This document shows positions 41,510 to 51,434 of a stretch of 64,000 nucleotides of DNA, piece after piece (position 1 is the first letter of the stretch; each line of letters starts with the position of its first letter). Source of the stretch: Rhodobacteraceae bacterium NBU2976 (GTDB taxonomy: Bacteria; Pseudomonadota; Alphaproteobacteria; Rhodobacterales; Rhodobacteraceae). The notes beneath the pieces were generated by a model. The model saw nothing but the letters and a program-made list of their open reading frames with translations, was not told where the DNA came from and made no database searches. The position numbers and the translations under genes were made by a program. Location: NCBI GenBank assembly GCA_023630215.1, contig JALPRQ010000001.1, positions 1,116,001 through 1,180,000 of the forward strand. Reading direction: 5' to 3'.

Positions 41510-41665
41510 GCCAATTGCCGCGGCGCTTCACACGGGCTTGGCAAAGTATTCTTGGAATGTAGAAATCGCATGGATGCTGGAACATATCCAATAATCCGCC
41601 AAGAATTGTAGGCAAGTGATCACTGCCCCCTTGCCACGCTGTTTACAGAGTGATTTATCGAACCT

Positions 41666-43525
41666 ATGAGCCCAAAACACGACAATCCGGCTGAACCGTT
41701 CAAGAAGGCGCTGGCGGAGGCGACGAAAACCCTTGCCGATACGCCTGACCTGAACGTGTCCTTTACCGTCGATCCCCCGGGAATGACGTCGGACACCGCG
41801 CGCCTGCCACAGGTGACGCGGCGCATGACCGCCGAGGAGGTGTTGCGCGCCCGGGGTACGGCAGATGCCTATGCGATGCGGCTTCGCTATCACGATGATG
41901 CGACGCACGCGAAATATCGTCCCGCAGGCGATATGGCCTTGTCCATCTATGAAGCCATGGAAACCGCCCGGTGCGAGGCGATGGGCGCACGTGCCATGCC
42001 GGGGACGGCCAAGAATATTTATGCCAAGCTTGGCGAAGATGCCGAACGTGCCGGTCACGACAAAATCCGCAATGTCGAAAATGCGCCATTGGCCGATGCC
42101 GCGGGGTATTTCATTCGCGAGATGATCACCGGGCGCAAACTGCCTGATGCCTGTGACAATATCCTCGAAATGTGGCGCGGCTTTCTCGAAGGGCAGGCTG
42201 GCGAAAGCTTTGAAAATGTCGCCGATGTGCTCGACGATCAGGCAGCGTTTTCACGCCTTGCCCGGCAGGTCATCAGCGAGCTGGGTTACGGCGATCAGCT
42301 GGGCGAGGACCCGGACGAACAGAACGAGGATGACGAGAATACCGCCTCTGAAGAAGAAAACGACGACGACACCCAGGAAAGTGGGGAGCAGGAGGACGAA
42401 GACGACAGCCAATCTGATACCGAAGCGCAAGAGCAGGATCAGATGGAGCAAGAGCAGGCGCATACCACGATGGAGGAAACCGACGACGCCGATATGTCCG
42501 AGGATTCCGAGGTCGAAGATGGTGAGCCGCCCGAGGATCGTCCCCCGCCGCCGCCCGTGTCCGAAGCCGATCCGGACTATAAGGTCTATACTACCGAATA
42601 TGACGAGGAAATCACCGCCGAAGAGCTCGCCGATCCGGTGGAGCTGGAGCGGTTGCGCGATTATCTGGACCAGCAGTTAGAACCGCTAAAGGGGGCTGTC
42701 AGCCGTCTGGCGAACCGCCTGCAACGCCGTCTGATGGCACAGCAGAACCGCAGCTGGGAGTTCGATCTGGAAGAAGGCATTCTGGACGCCGCGCGTCTGG
42801 CTCGCGTGGTTGCCAACCCCACAACGCCGCTGTCGTTCAAGCAGGAACAAGACACCGAATTCCGCGATACGGTTGTAACGCTGTTGTTGGACAATTCCGG
42901 TTCGATGCGCGGTCGTCCGATTTCGATCGCCGCCATCTGCGCCGATGTTCTGGCCCGCACGCTGGAACGCTGTCAGGTGAAATGCGAAATTCTGGGCTTC
43001 ACGACCCGTGCTTGGAAAGGTGGGCGCGCCCGCGAGGACTGGCTGAATGCCGGGCGTCCGAATAATCCCGGGCGTCTGAACGACCTACGCCACATAATCT
43101 ACAAGGGGGCCGATGCCCCATGGCGGCGGACCCGACCCAATCTGGGGCTGATGATGAAGGAAGGGTTGCTAAAGGAAAATATCGACGGCGAGGCGTTGGA
43201 ATGGGCGCACCGCCGGATGCTGGCTCGACCCGAGGCGCGGCGCATCCTGATGGTGATTTCTGATGGGGCGCCGGTCGATGATTCCACCCTGTCCGTGAAC
43301 CCGGCAAGCGTTTTGGAAAAGCACCTGCGCGATGTGATCGCCATGATTGAAAAACGCAAACTGGTCGATCTGATCGCCATCGGCATCGGCCATGACGTGA
43401 CGCGCTATTACCAGCACGCAGTGACGATCACGGATGTCGAGCAGTTGGCCGGTGCGATGACGGAACAGCTTGCCTCCTTGTTCGAGGAAGATGCCAAGAA
43501 ACGCGGACGGGCCAAGGCGGCTTAG
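41666..43525 (+). CDS. cobT: Aerobic cobaltochelatase subunit CobT
   Basis: Protein of 619 residues that forms the CobST chaperone-like ring with CobS. The layout is as expected: an N-terminal domain; a very acidic, low-complexity linker (about residues 213-300, rich in E, D and Q); then a C-terminal von Willebrand A domain with the MIDAS motif [14 protein letters not shown], and the closing [13 protein letters not shown]. The linker is typical of the family, not a sequencing artefact. Its stop overlaps the convergent small membrane-protein gene. Confidence 0.96.
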   Translation: MSPKHDNPAEPFKKALAEATKTLADTPDLNVSFTVDPPGMTSDTARLPQVTRRMTAEEVLRARGTADAYAMRLRYHDDATHAKYRPAGDMALSIYEAMETARCEAMGARAMPGTAKNIYAKLGEDAERAGHDKIRNVENAPLADAAGYFIREMITGRKLPDACDNILEMWRGFLEGQAGESFENVADVLDDQAAFSRLARQVISELGYGDQLGEDPDEQNEDDENTASEEENDDDTQESGEQEDEDDSQSDTEAQEQDQMEQEQAHTTMEETDDADMSEDSEVEDGEPPEDRPPPPPVSEADPDYKVYTTEYDEEITAEELADPVELERLRDYLDQQLEPLKGAVSRLANRLQRRLMAQQNRSWEFDLEEGILDAARLARVVANPTTPLSFKQEQDTEFRDTVVTLLLDNSGSMRGRPISIAAICADVLARTLERCQVKCEILGFTTRAWKGGRAREDWLNAGRPNNPGRLNDLRHIIYKGADAPWRRTRPNLGLMMKEGLLKENIDGEALEWAHRRMLARPEARRILMVISDGAPVDDSTLSVNPASVLEKHLRDVIAMIEKRKLVDLIAIGIGHDVTRYYQHAVTITDVEQLAGAMTEQLASLFEEDAKKRGRAKAA

Positions 43526-43824
43526 TAGCGGCGTTTATCACGCTTTTTGCGGCCCCAGAACCAGAACAGCGCCCCCAGCACGAACAGGACCGGGGCCAGC
43601 GGGGCCAAAAGCACCGGGAAGAATATCCACTCCCACAGCCACGGGCCGATATATCGTTCGATGGCGGGTTGCAGGACCTGAAGTGATCCGGCGTGGATCT
43701 GGAACCAGACATCGCCGATCTTCGCGAACCGGAACGGTTCCGCCTGCGCGGTTGTGGCCTGCCAGTCAAACCAGACGGTGACCAGCCCGCCCACGAACAG
43801 CAAAAACCCGATGATCCGTTTCAT
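43522..43824 (-). CDS. Small membrane protein of unknown function
   Basis: Protein of 100 residues with two hydrophobic segments (about 4-22 and 65-90) separated by a soluble stretch ([20 protein letters not shown]), and a very basic tail ([12 protein letters not shown]). No family recognised. I chose the ATG at 43824 with GAGGGCAGG directly upstream; a GTG four codons earlier is part of that ribosome site. It is convergent with cobT and divergent from the X-Pro aminopeptidase gene. Confidence 0.7.
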   Translation of the reverse strand: MKRIIGFLLFVGGLVTVWFDWQATTAQAEPFRFAKIGDVWFQIHAGSLQVLQPAIERYIGPWLWEWIFFPVLLAPLAPVLFVLGALFWFWGRKKRDKRRY

Positions 43825-43917
43825 GCCTGCCCTCACATCCTGCTTGTGCCCGAAAGTCTAACGGATAGACTGACATTGACGCAAACGACCATTTCACACA
43901 ATAGCGCGAGCCCGCCG

Positions 43918-45708
43918 ATGCATCAGAATTTCACCGCCACGACTTCTCCTGACACAGGCGCCGCTCGGTTGGCGGCATTAAGAGAAGTTCTGGCGGCTGA
44001 GGGGCTGGCGGGCTTCCTGATCCCCCGCGCCGATGCTCATCAGGGCGAAAATGTCGCTGCGCGGGACGAACGATTGGCGTGGCTGACCGGGTTCAGCGGA
44101 TCGGCCGGGTTTTGCGCGGCGCTGCGTGACGTGGCAGGCGTGTTCATCGACGGGCGCTACACATTACAGGTCCGGGATCAGGTCGATTTGGACGTCTACA
44201 CACCGGTGCCATTCCCTGATGTGCAACTGTCCGACTGGTTGATTGATCAGCTGCCCGATGGCGGGGTTATCGCCTATGACCCTTGGCTACACGGACATGA
44301 CCAGATCGAAAAACTGGCCGAGGACGTGCGGTTGCACGGTATTACCTTGCGGAAAACCGACAATCTGGTCGACCGGATATGGACAGATCAGCCCGACGCG
44401 CCGAAGGGCATGATCATCCCCCACCCGCTGGAATTTGCGGGCGAAGACAGCGCCAGCAAGCGCGCGCGGATTGGCAAGGGGATTGCGGATGACGGGTTGG
44501 ATGCCTTTGTGTTGACGCTACCGGATTCCATCTGCTGGCTGCTCAATATCCGGGGGTCTGATATTGAACGGACGCCCGTGGTTCTGTGTTTCGCGGTGAT
44601 CCATGCGGATGGGCGGGTGGATTTGTATGTGGACCCTGACAAATGTGATTATGCGGTGATCAAGCATCTGGGGGATGGCGTTGACCTCCACCCCGAAACC
44701 CTGTTCGCGGATCATCTGAAACGGCTGACAGGCGAAGTTGGCGTTGACCGCGTCACAGCCCCCATCGCCGTGTCCGATCTGTTGCAGCACCCTGACTGGC
44801 GCACCGATCCCTGCATTCTGCCCAAGTCACAGAAAAACCCGACCGAGATCGCCGGAATGCGCGACGCGCATCTGCGCGATGCGGTGGCGATGGTCGAATT
44901 CCTGTGCTGGCTCGACGAACAGGCCCCGAGCGGAGAGCTGACCGAAATCGCCGTCGCGGAGAAGCTGGAGGGCTTCCGCGCCCAGTCCAACACAATGCGC
45001 GACATCAGCTTTGACACAATCTCCGGCGCGGGTCCAAATGGCGCCATCGTCCATTACCGCGTGACCGAGGATACGAACCGCACCGTTACCCCCGGAGAGT
45101 TGCTGCTGGTCGATAGCGGTGCACAATATCAGGACGGCACAACGGATATCACCCGCACCGTTGCCACGGGCGACGTGGACCCGGACGCGGCCCGGCATTT
45201 CACACTGGTGCTAAAGGGGATGATCGCCGTCACGCGTCTGCGCTTTCCGCACGGTATCGCCGGGGCGCATATTGATGCATTTGCACGCACCGCTCTGTGG
45301 CAGCACGGGTTCGACTATGATCATGGCACGGGGCATGGGGTTGGTTCTTATCTTGGCGTGCACGAAGGTCCTGCCGGGATTGCCCGGCGCTACGAGGTTC
45401 CGTTTGAAACTGGCATGATCCTGTCAAACGAGCCTGGCTTTTACAAAGAGGGCGCTTATGGCATTCGGATCGAGAACCTGATCGTTGTGACCGAACCGTC
45501 CATCCCGGATGGGGGGGAGCGTAAAATGCACGGGTTTGAAACCCTCACCTACGTCCCCATCGACCGCCGTCTGATCATCGCCAACATGCTGACAGCGGAG
45601 GAACGCAGCTGGCTGAATGAATATCACGCCGAAGTGCTGACCCGCGTCAGCTCGCTGGTCGATGACAGCACGCGCAACTGGCTGGTGGCTGCTTGCGCCC
45701 CCCACTGA
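43918..45708 (+). CDS. Xaa-Pro aminopeptidase (M24B), three-domain type
   Basis: Cytoplasmic metallopeptidase of 596 residues that removes N-terminal residues preceding proline. It has two creatinase-like N-terminal domains and the C-terminal pita-bread domain. Metal ligands are seen in LLVDSGAQYQDGTTDITRT (two Asp), GTGHGVGSYLGVHEGP (His), SNEPGFYKEG (Glu) and GIRIENL (Glu). I chose the ATG at 43918, which opens MHQNFTATTSP; the long in-frame upstream stretch runs through the neighbouring antisense gene. Confidence 0.93.
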   Translation: MHQNFTATTSPDTGAARLAALREVLAAEGLAGFLIPRADAHQGENVAARDERLAWLTGFSGSAGFCAALRDVAGVFIDGRYTLQVRDQVDLDVYTPVPFPDVQLSDWLIDQLPDGGVIAYDPWLHGHDQIEKLAEDVRLHGITLRKTDNLVDRIWTDQPDAPKGMIIPHPLEFAGEDSASKRARIGKGIADDGLDAFVLTLPDSICWLLNIRGSDIERTPVVLCFAVIHADGRVDLYVDPDKCDYAVIKHLGDGVDLHPETLFADHLKRLTGEVGVDRVTAPIAVSDLLQHPDWRTDPCILPKSQKNPTEIAGMRDAHLRDAVAMVEFLCWLDEQAPSGELTEIAVAEKLEGFRAQSNTMRDISFDTISGAGPNGAIVHYRVTEDTNRTVTPGELLLVDSGAQYQDGTTDITRTVATGDVDPDAARHFTLVLKGMIAVTRLRFPHGIAGAHIDAFARTALWQHGFDYDHGTGHGVGSYLGVHEGPAGIARRYEVPFETGMILSNEPGFYKEGAYGIRIENLIVVTEPSIPDGGERKMHGFETLTYVPIDRRLIIANMLTAEERSWLNEYHAEVLTRVSSLVDDSTRNWLVAACAPH

Positions 45709-45762
45709 CATTGTCATATCCCTGTCGTACCCCTATGTTAGGACCCTGACAGGGAGAAGATC

Positions 45763-46104
45763 ATGACCGCATTGATAACCATCACCCCCGCACCGGGGAA
45801 ATATGCCATTCGTGCCGGGGGCGCAGTTTTGGGGGAAACCGATCGGGCGCTGGAACTGCGCGAAGGCGATTATCCACCCGTGATCTATGTGCCCCGCGAA
45901 GATATGGCGATGGCATTTCTGGACCGCTCTGATCACACCTCGGTCTGCCCGCACAAAGGGACTGCCAGCTATTTTCACATTATTGCCAAAAGCGGTCCGA
46001 TTAAAAATGCGGTTTGGTCTTATGAAACCCCAAAAGACGGGATGGAGCAGATCACCGGGTATCTGGCCTTTTACCCGAACAAGGTCACGGTCGAGAAAAT
46101 CTGA
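45763..46104 (+). CDS. DUF427 family protein
   Basis: Protein of 113 residues matching the DUF427 fold: VIYVPREDMAMAFLDRS, then the diagnostic SVCPHKGTASYFHI and NAVWSYETP, ending in YLAFYPNKV. Function is unknown for the family. Ribosome site AGGGAGAAG precedes the ATG. Its stop codon abuts the stop of the convergent SH3-domain gene (TGATCA). Confidence 0.88.
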   Translation: MTALITITPAPGKYAIRAGGAVLGETDRALELREGDYPPVIYVPREDMAMAFLDRSDHTSVCPHKGTASYFHIIAKSGPIKNAVWSYETPKDGMEQITGYLAFYPNKVTVEKI

Positions 46105-46737
46105 TCAAGGTGGGCTGATCGAACAGCACCCTTGCAGTGCATAGACAGACGGGTCGATCTTGCTCGCGGATGGGCTGGCAATCTCGATAAGAAGGTTGAT
46201 GGACATGCCGTATCGCCGATCTGACATCCCATCATTGCAGCTTTCAAGCTGCACAAATGCCGTCATACGCATCGAGTCATTGCTGGCGGTCAGAATGCTG
46301 TTTCGTGGAACATATCCCGATGGAATGTGAGTTTGAGGGTTTGAAAATGACAGCGTGGTTTCGTTAAACAGCCCATTGAAATAAACAAAACTGTCCGGGG
46401 TGTGTGTCAGGGACCAGAATGGCTCGGTACCGTAACAGCTATAGGCTTGCATGATCGCCGGAATGTCACGGGTTTCCGCATTGGCAGCCAAATAGCTCAT
46501 CGAGACCCACCCGGACTGCTCGCTTACATTTACCTGCCCCCAATTCCCGTCGATGGCGATGACCTCGATCCCTGTTTGGTTCGGATAAAACTCCCCAATG
46601 ATGGGGGAATCTGTGTTGGGTTCTTCGCGAATATTCAGCACGTCGTCGGTCGCAACGCCCGTTACGTCGAACAGACCCGGATAAGGTTGCGCAACAGCCG
46701 GTAGCGCAAATAGCAGCCCTAGGATTAGAAAGCGCAT
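46105..46737 (-). CDS. Secreted bacterial SH3-domain protein
   Basis: Protein of 210 residues with a signal peptide (MRFLILGLLFALPAVA) and an N-terminal bacterial SH3 domain (about 22-80): VLNIREEPNTDSPIIGE and WGQVNVSEQSGWVSMSYLA are typical. The C-terminal part has CYGTEPFWSLTHTPDSFVYF, a GTEPFW block known from COG3650-like secreted domains, and late cysteines (ESCNDGMSD, QGCCSI). It likely acts at the cell wall or membrane. It follows the ClC gene by 13 bases on the same strand. Confidence 0.8.
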   Translation of the reverse strand: MRFLILGLLFALPAVAQPYPGLFDVTGVATDDVLNIREEPNTDSPIIGEFYPNQTGIEVIAIDGNWGQVNVSEQSGWVSMSYLAANAETRDIPAIMQAYSCYGTEPFWSLTHTPDSFVYFNGLFNETTLSFSNPQTHIPSGYVPRNSILTASNDSMRMTAFVQLESCNDGMSDRRYGMSINLLIEIASPSASKIDPSVYALQGCCSISPP

Positions 46738-46750
46738 CGCAAGCCCCCGA

Positions 46751-48427
46751 TCAGGAATGTTCTTCCTTGGCAATCTCTACCATTGCGCGATTATAGGCAC
46801 GAAGAGCATCGACAAGATAGAGGGTTCCAACCAATTCGGGGCCATCCTCGCGACCACGCACCACGGGCAGCAGTTCATCGGGCGCGGATTCCAGTTTTGC
46901 CATCGCAGTTTCCAGGCTTTCGTGAATGTCCAATGCTGCGCCCTGTTGGACCAGATCCATCATCGCTGCCGCCGGTCCATCACGGTTTGAACCGATCGGT
47001 TCCATCAGGTTGCGCACGCTGATGGTGGACAGCAAATAATCTTGCGGTCCGGCGGCCATGTGAATGCCTCGGCGTTCCAATTGCGTCAGGAAGAATGATC
47101 GATCCACCAAACGGCTGGTCAACGCCGAGGCCATGGATACGCTGACCATCACGGCAATCCCCGCCTGCCAGTCGCCGGTCATCTCGAACACGATCAGAAT
47201 CGTCGAAATCGGTGCCCCCAGCACAGCAGCGGCAACCGCCCCCATCCCCGCCAGCGCATAGAGCGTTTCTGTCCCTGACACAGACGGGAACATCGCGGTG
47301 GAAATATACCCGAATGTCAGCCCCGTCAGCGCCCCCAGCATTAGCGCGGGCGAAAATATGCCGCCTCCCATCCGACCGGCAAAGGTGATCGCGACGGCGA
47401 TAACCTTGATAACGGCAAATACAAACGCCTCGCGCAGCAGCAAATGGCCGGTAAGGGCAGAGGAGGTCGTTTCATATCCAACCCCGATGATATGAGGAAA
47501 GGCCAGCGCCAGCGTGCCCAGCAACGCCCCTGCCACCGCCGGGCGTAACCAGATTGGCATCCCGGTTGTACGCTGCATCGCGTCGCCGATATCTTCGGCG
47601 ATAAACACGGATTTGATCAGGATATAGGCGATGATACCGCACACGAGTCCCAAGATCAGAAAGGCAGGCATCTCGACATAAAATTCGACCATTTGTGTCG
47701 GCAGTATGAACTCGGTGACATTGCCCATTTGCAAGCGGCTGACCACCGTTCCAGCAACCGCCGCGATCACGATCGGGGCAAAGGCGTGGACGGCAAAATG
47801 GCGGAGGATAACTTCAAGCGCAAAGATTGTGCCCGCAATCGGCGCATTAAAGCTGGCGGAAACGGCCGCCGCCACTGCGCAACCCATCAGGTCGCGTCCG
47901 GTAATCCCGCTGGCCTTTAGCCGGTTCGACACCCAGGATGAAATCACCGCCGCCAGGTGCACCACCGGCCCTTCGCGCCCCGACGATCCTCCGGTCGACA
48001 ACGTGATCAGGCTGGCGGCCGCGGAAGCTAGGCCAATGCGTTTCTTCACCCGCCCTTCATTCATGGCCGCGGAATGGATGACATCGGCGACAGATCGGGT
48101 TTGCCCATCGGGAATAAAGAATCGCAGGATCAGCCCAACCGCCAACCCGCCCAGCACCGGAATCGCAATAACCCAATACCATTCTAACGCCCCCAGTGTT
48201 GTCGCCAGCGTCTTGTCATCTGCTCCGTAAAACAGTCCTTGAAGGGTGGAAATCGCCACACGGAAACCAACCGCGGCGCTTCCTGCAACGATACCCACCA
48301 CCAGCGCTGTCATCCAGAACATGATCTGCCACGGGCCACGCTTTCGCACCGTACGCATCGCCATACGGCTTTCCGCCGCGAAACCACGCGTGGTTTTGTC
48401 CCAGACTTCAAGAAGCGGATGCGTCAT
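46751..48427 (-). CDS. ClC family chloride channel/transporter with CBS domains
   Basis: Membrane protein of 558 residues. It has the ClC selectivity elements GSSGREGPVVH (with the gating Glu in GREGP) and GGGIFSPALMLGA (the GxFxP motif), and about ten or more helices to residue 410. A C-terminal cytoplasmic part with two CBS-like repeats follows (about 445-545, including ISVRNLMEP and DELLPVVRGREDG). It is either a Cl-/H+ exchanger or a channel; the sequence alone does not settle which. Confidence 0.92.
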   Translation of the reverse strand: MTHPLLEVWDKTTRGFAAESRMAMRTVRKRGPWQIMFWMTALVVGIVAGSAAVGFRVAISTLQGLFYGADDKTLATTLGALEWYWVIAIPVLGGLAVGLILRFFIPDGQTRSVADVIHSAAMNEGRVKKRIGLASAAASLITLSTGGSSGREGPVVHLAAVISSWVSNRLKASGITGRDLMGCAVAAAVSASFNAPIAGTIFALEVILRHFAVHAFAPIVIAAVAGTVVSRLQMGNVTEFILPTQMVEFYVEMPAFLILGLVCGIIAYILIKSVFIAEDIGDAMQRTTGMPIWLRPAVAGALLGTLALAFPHIIGVGYETTSSALTGHLLLREAFVFAVIKVIAVAITFAGRMGGGIFSPALMLGALTGLTFGYISTAMFPSVSGTETLYALAGMGAVAAAVLGAPISTILIVFEMTGDWQAGIAVMVSVSMASALTSRLVDRSFFLTQLERRGIHMAAGPQDYLLSTISVRNLMEPIGSNRDGPAAAMMDLVQQGAALDIHESLETAMAKLESAPDELLPVVRGREDGPELVGTLYLVDALRAYNRAMVEIAKEEHS

Positions 48428-48503
48428 CCGGCCATACCTTGCGTTTTTGGCTTTCGCTGCGTTTGTGTGGACAGTAATCTGCCATCAAACCGGAGGGAAC
48501 CCC

Positions 48504-49877
48504 ATGACCATCAAAAGTGCGATTACCGCGTTAAAAGAGCAACTTGGCGGCAAGGTCAGCCAAAATGCGAGCGTGCTGGATCAACATGGTCAGAACGAGG
48601 CATATTTTCCGGTCACCCCGCCTGATGCCGTGGTTTTTCCGGCTTCAACCGACGATGTTGCGCGGATCGTAAAAATCTGCGCCGAAAATAACTGCCCGAT
48701 TGTGGCCTATGGCACCGGCACCTCGCTAGAGGGGCATCAACTGGCGATCCGGGGGGGGATCAGCCTCGACATGTCACAGATGAACAAGGTGCTGGCCGTT
48801 CACGCCGAAGACATGGACGCGGTTGTCCAACCCGGTGTAACCCGCGAGGCGCTGAACGAAGAACTGCGTGCGACAGGATTATTCTTCCCGGTGGACCCGG
48901 GTGCGAATGCCTCCATCGGTGGCATGACGGCGACGCGTGCGTCCGGCACAACGGCGGTGCGATACGGCACGATGCGGGAAAACGTGTTGGCGCTAGAGGT
49001 GGTGTTGGCTGACGGGCGGGTGATCCGCACCGGTACACGGGCGCGGAAATCCTCCGCCGGGTATGATTTGACAAAGCTGTTCGTGGGGTCCGAAGGGACG
49101 CTGGGGATCATCACGGAAATCACCGTAAAGCTGCAAGGTCAGCCCGAAGCAATTTCGGCCGCGACATGTTCCTTTCCCGACATTGAAAGCGCTGTGAACA
49201 CGGTGATCACCACGATCCAGATGGGTATCCCGATGGCGCGGATCGAATTTGTAGACGAGATGATGGCCCGCGGCTTTAACCTGTCCGCCAACGCCAACCT
49301 GCCCGAGGTCCCGCACCTGTTTGTGGAATTCCACGGGTCGGAAAACGGGGTGAAGGAACAGGCGGAAAGCTTTGGCGAGATTGTCCATGACATGGGAGGG
49401 TCCGACTTCAAATGGTCCGACAAGGCCGAGGATCGCACCAAGCTGTGGAAAATGCGCCACAATGCCTATTACGCGCAAAAGGCGCACCGACCCGAGGCAC
49501 GGGTGCTGAACACGGATGTCTGCGTGCCGATCTCGCGTCTAGCGGAGGCGGTGACACTGGCGCGGGCAGAGATCACGAAGCTAGGCTTGGTGGCCTCTAT
49601 GGTTGGTCATACCGGGGATGGAAATTTCCATGTGGGGATCAGTGTTGATCACGAGGATGCGGACGAAATGGAACGCACCCGCGCGTTCGCCCACAAGCTG
49701 AACCAGTTTGCGTTGGAACTGGATGGGACCGTGACGGGGGAACATGGGGTTGGCTTGGGCAAAATGAAATATATGGCCGAAGAACATGGTGAGGCGCTGT
49801 CGGTCATGGTCGATATCAAACGGACGCTGGACCCGCAAAATATCCTGAACCCCGGAAAAATGTTGCCGGGGAACTAG
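48504..49877 (+). CDS. FAD-linked D-lactate/glycolate dehydrogenase-like oxidase
   Basis: Protein of 457 residues in the FAD-binding type 4 family, closest in layout to cytochrome-linked D-lactate dehydrogenases. FAD motifs are VAYGTGTSLEGHQLA and DPGANASIGGMTATRASGTTAVRYG (in parts), and GSEGTLGIITEITVKL follows. The C-terminal metal site is GHTGDGNFHVG and TGEHGVGLGK. I chose the ATG at 48504 with GGAGGGAACC upstream. It is the second FAD-linked hydroxyacid dehydrogenase in the window; the one at 24.3 kb is only distantly similar. Confidence 0.88.
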   Translation: MTIKSAITALKEQLGGKVSQNASVLDQHGQNEAYFPVTPPDAVVFPASTDDVARIVKICAENNCPIVAYGTGTSLEGHQLAIRGGISLDMSQMNKVLAVHAEDMDAVVQPGVTREALNEELRATGLFFPVDPGANASIGGMTATRASGTTAVRYGTMRENVLALEVVLADGRVIRTGTRARKSSAGYDLTKLFVGSEGTLGIITEITVKLQGQPEAISAATCSFPDIESAVNTVITTIQMGIPMARIEFVDEMMARGFNLSANANLPEVPHLFVEFHGSENGVKEQAESFGEIVHDMGGSDFKWSDKAEDRTKLWKMRHNAYYAQKAHRPEARVLNTDVCVPISRLAEAVTLARAEITKLGLVASMVGHTGDGNFHVGISVDHEDADEMERTRAFAHKLNQFALELDGTVTGEHGVGLGKMKYMAEEHGEALSVMVDIKRTLDPQNILNPGKMLPGN

Positions 49878-50638
49878 GGGTCAAGCTGCTTATCGGGATC
49901 GACCAATTCGATACAAAATCCGGTTCCCGTGTCCCCGTATTTTGTGTCGAGGATATGTTTTGCCGACGCGCGCGCGCGTGCCTCGCCGAACAGGGTCCGC
50001 ACCAATAACAGGTGCAGCAAAACAGTGATAGACGATAAGGGCGGCGTGTTGTTGACGGGATCCAACACCAAACGGTCGCGCAACATGCTTTTGCCAAGAA
50101 CGGTTATGGCCACCTGACGATACAGCGCTTCTATTGCCGCGTTGGATATGGCTGGAAGGTCCGCCAAAGGCGTATTCGCAGGTGTCGCTGTGGTTAACCA
50201 CCGATATGCGCTTCGGGATCGCGGATGTTTCCCATAGGCCACAAGTTGTGCACCCAAACCGATCGTATCCAACACACCCAAACGTCGTGAAATTATTGGT
50301 TCTGCGGCCCGGTAGATCAGCGCAATGCGTGGGGCGCGTCCCTGTCGTATCAAGGGCGTATCCCCAAGCAGTGATCGGCACAGCTCATGGATTTGTGCGA
50401 CGGTCGCAGCGTCTTCGGCATCTATGTCGATAGCAACGACATCGCGCCCACACGCTAGGCCAATGCCATGATCGGGATAATTTCTGCGCCAGTCCTCCAA
50501 AATCTTGGTGTCGGCGGGGTGCCAGCTTTGGTCGCGCCAACTGGAAATGATTGTTGGGTGCTTCGAGCGTGGGCGCACGGGCACAATCGGGTAACCATTC
50601 GCGACGAGATCCCGCGATAAGGCTTCGAAATACCGCAT
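49874..50638 (-). CDS. Stand-alone primase-polymerase-like (AEP) protein, downstream copy
   Basis: Protein of 254 residues resembling the bifunctional primase/polymerase N-terminal domain (archaeo-eukaryotic primase fold). Motif I is VVAIDIDAED with Asp71 and Asp73; the sxH-type motif II is VAYGKHPRSRSAYRW with His138. No helicase, zinc finger or C-terminal primase domain follows. It is a paralogue of the gene just upstream (identical block IALIYRAAEPIIS). I chose the ATG at 50638, five bases after the upstream stop; an in-frame GTG at 50665 overlaps that gene. Cellular role unknown: repair, phage/plasmid remnant or defence are all possible. Confidence 0.7.
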   Translation of the reverse strand: MRYFEALSRDLVANGYPIVPVRPRSKHPTIISSWRDQSWHPADTKILEDWRRNYPDHGIGLACGRDVVAIDIDAEDAATVAQIHELCRSLLGDTPLIRQGRAPRIALIYRAAEPIISRRLGVLDTIGLGAQLVAYGKHPRSRSAYRWLTTATPANTPLADLPAISNAAIEALYRQVAITVLGKSMLRDRLVLDPVNNTPPLSSITVLLHLLLVRTLFGEARARASAKHILDTKYGDTGTGFCIELVDPDKQLDP

Positions 50639-50642
50639 CGGA

Positions 50643-51434
50643 TCAAGGGTCAACGGGAAAATCACCGAACCAATTTATCGGGTTGTCGGTTTCGGGTTGC
50701 AGGACCAATCCCCATGACCCTGTTGGTGTGCTTGTACGCAGCATGATATGGGCTTTCTCCCGCGCTACACGTTTCCCGCGGAAAAATCGCCAGAACAATT
50801 GCTTGGCTAAAATTGTTCGCGACGACAGAACAATAGGAAGTGCGTTTCGATCATTTTCCATTCGAAAACATTTAAACGTGTCGCCAAGGCTGTCCTTGGC
50901 AATTTCTGTCATCAAGGTTTCCGCTTGGACGTTGTCAATGGCCGGCAAGTCGGCCACCGGGGTATCGTGTGGCGCCCCTTCGCCAATCCAGCGATAGGGT
51001 TCGCCGGTGAAAGGGTGGTCACCATAGGCCATAATGTGCGTGCACAAACCCAACATATCAATTTTTGGCAGGCGGCAGGATATGATAGGTTCCGCTGCCC
51101 GGTAAATCAGGGCAATTTTGGGGGCTTGTCCGACCCGGCGCAGCGGGGTATCGCCACAAATCTCGCGCGCCATATCCTGATAGCGTTTATTGTGGCGCAC
51201 GGACGGGGTATCCAGATCGACCGCAACCGTAATACGACCACCGGCAATCCCGATCCCTGCATCTGGATGTTTCGCAGCGACCTCTTTCACCCAATCGGAT
51301 GTCGGGAGCTCCCAACCATGGTGTTGCCAATCATGTTCATCAAAGGGCGCTTTCAAGCCCGGTTTCACAGCTATGATCCCGTAGCCATTGGCAAGGCACG
51401 CAGGTGCAAACTCTGCGAAATATCTGTTAGTCAA
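50643..51434 (-). CDS. Stand-alone primase-polymerase-like (AEP) protein, upstream copy
   Basis: Protein of 263 residues with the same fold and motifs as its neighbour: Asp73 and Asp75 in VAVDLDTPS, His140 in MAYGDHPFTGEPYRW, and the shared blocks GDTPLRRVGQAPKIALIYRA (20 residues) and TPVADLPAI. Its last 80 residues differ from the downstream copy and include a basic stretch RFFRGKRVAREKAH. The start is a TTG at 51434 with GGGAGA upstream; the only nearby ATG is out of frame and meets a stop at once. The preceding 116 bases are AT-rich. Confidence 0.7.
   Translation of the reverse strand: MTNRYFAEFAPACLANGYGIIAVKPGLKAPFDEHDWQHHGWELPTSDWVKEVAAKHPDAGIGIAGGRITVAVDLDTPSVRHNKRYQDMAREICGDTPLRRVGQAPKIALIYRAAEPIISCRLPKIDMLGLCTHIMAYGDHPFTGEPYRWIGEGAPHDTPVADLPAIDNVQAETLMTEIAKDSLGDTFKCFRMENDRNALPIVLSSRTILAKQLFWRFFRGKRVAREKAHIMLRTSTPTGSWGLVLQPETDNPINWFGDFPVDP

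Noticed and set aside
42305-42560. Low-complexity acidic stretch in cobT as a possible repeat expansion or assembly error
   Set aside because: An acidic linker of this kind is normal for CobT, and the frame stays open into a proper VWA domain.
43693-43917. In-frame extension of the X-Pro aminopeptidase upstream of 43918
   Set aside because: It overlaps the antisense membrane-protein gene, and the family start fits MHQNFTATTSP.
48246-48503. In-frame extension of the FAD-linked dehydrogenase upstream of 48504
   Set aside because: It is antisense to the ClC gene start and lacks similarity to the family; GGAGGGAACC marks the ATG at 48504.
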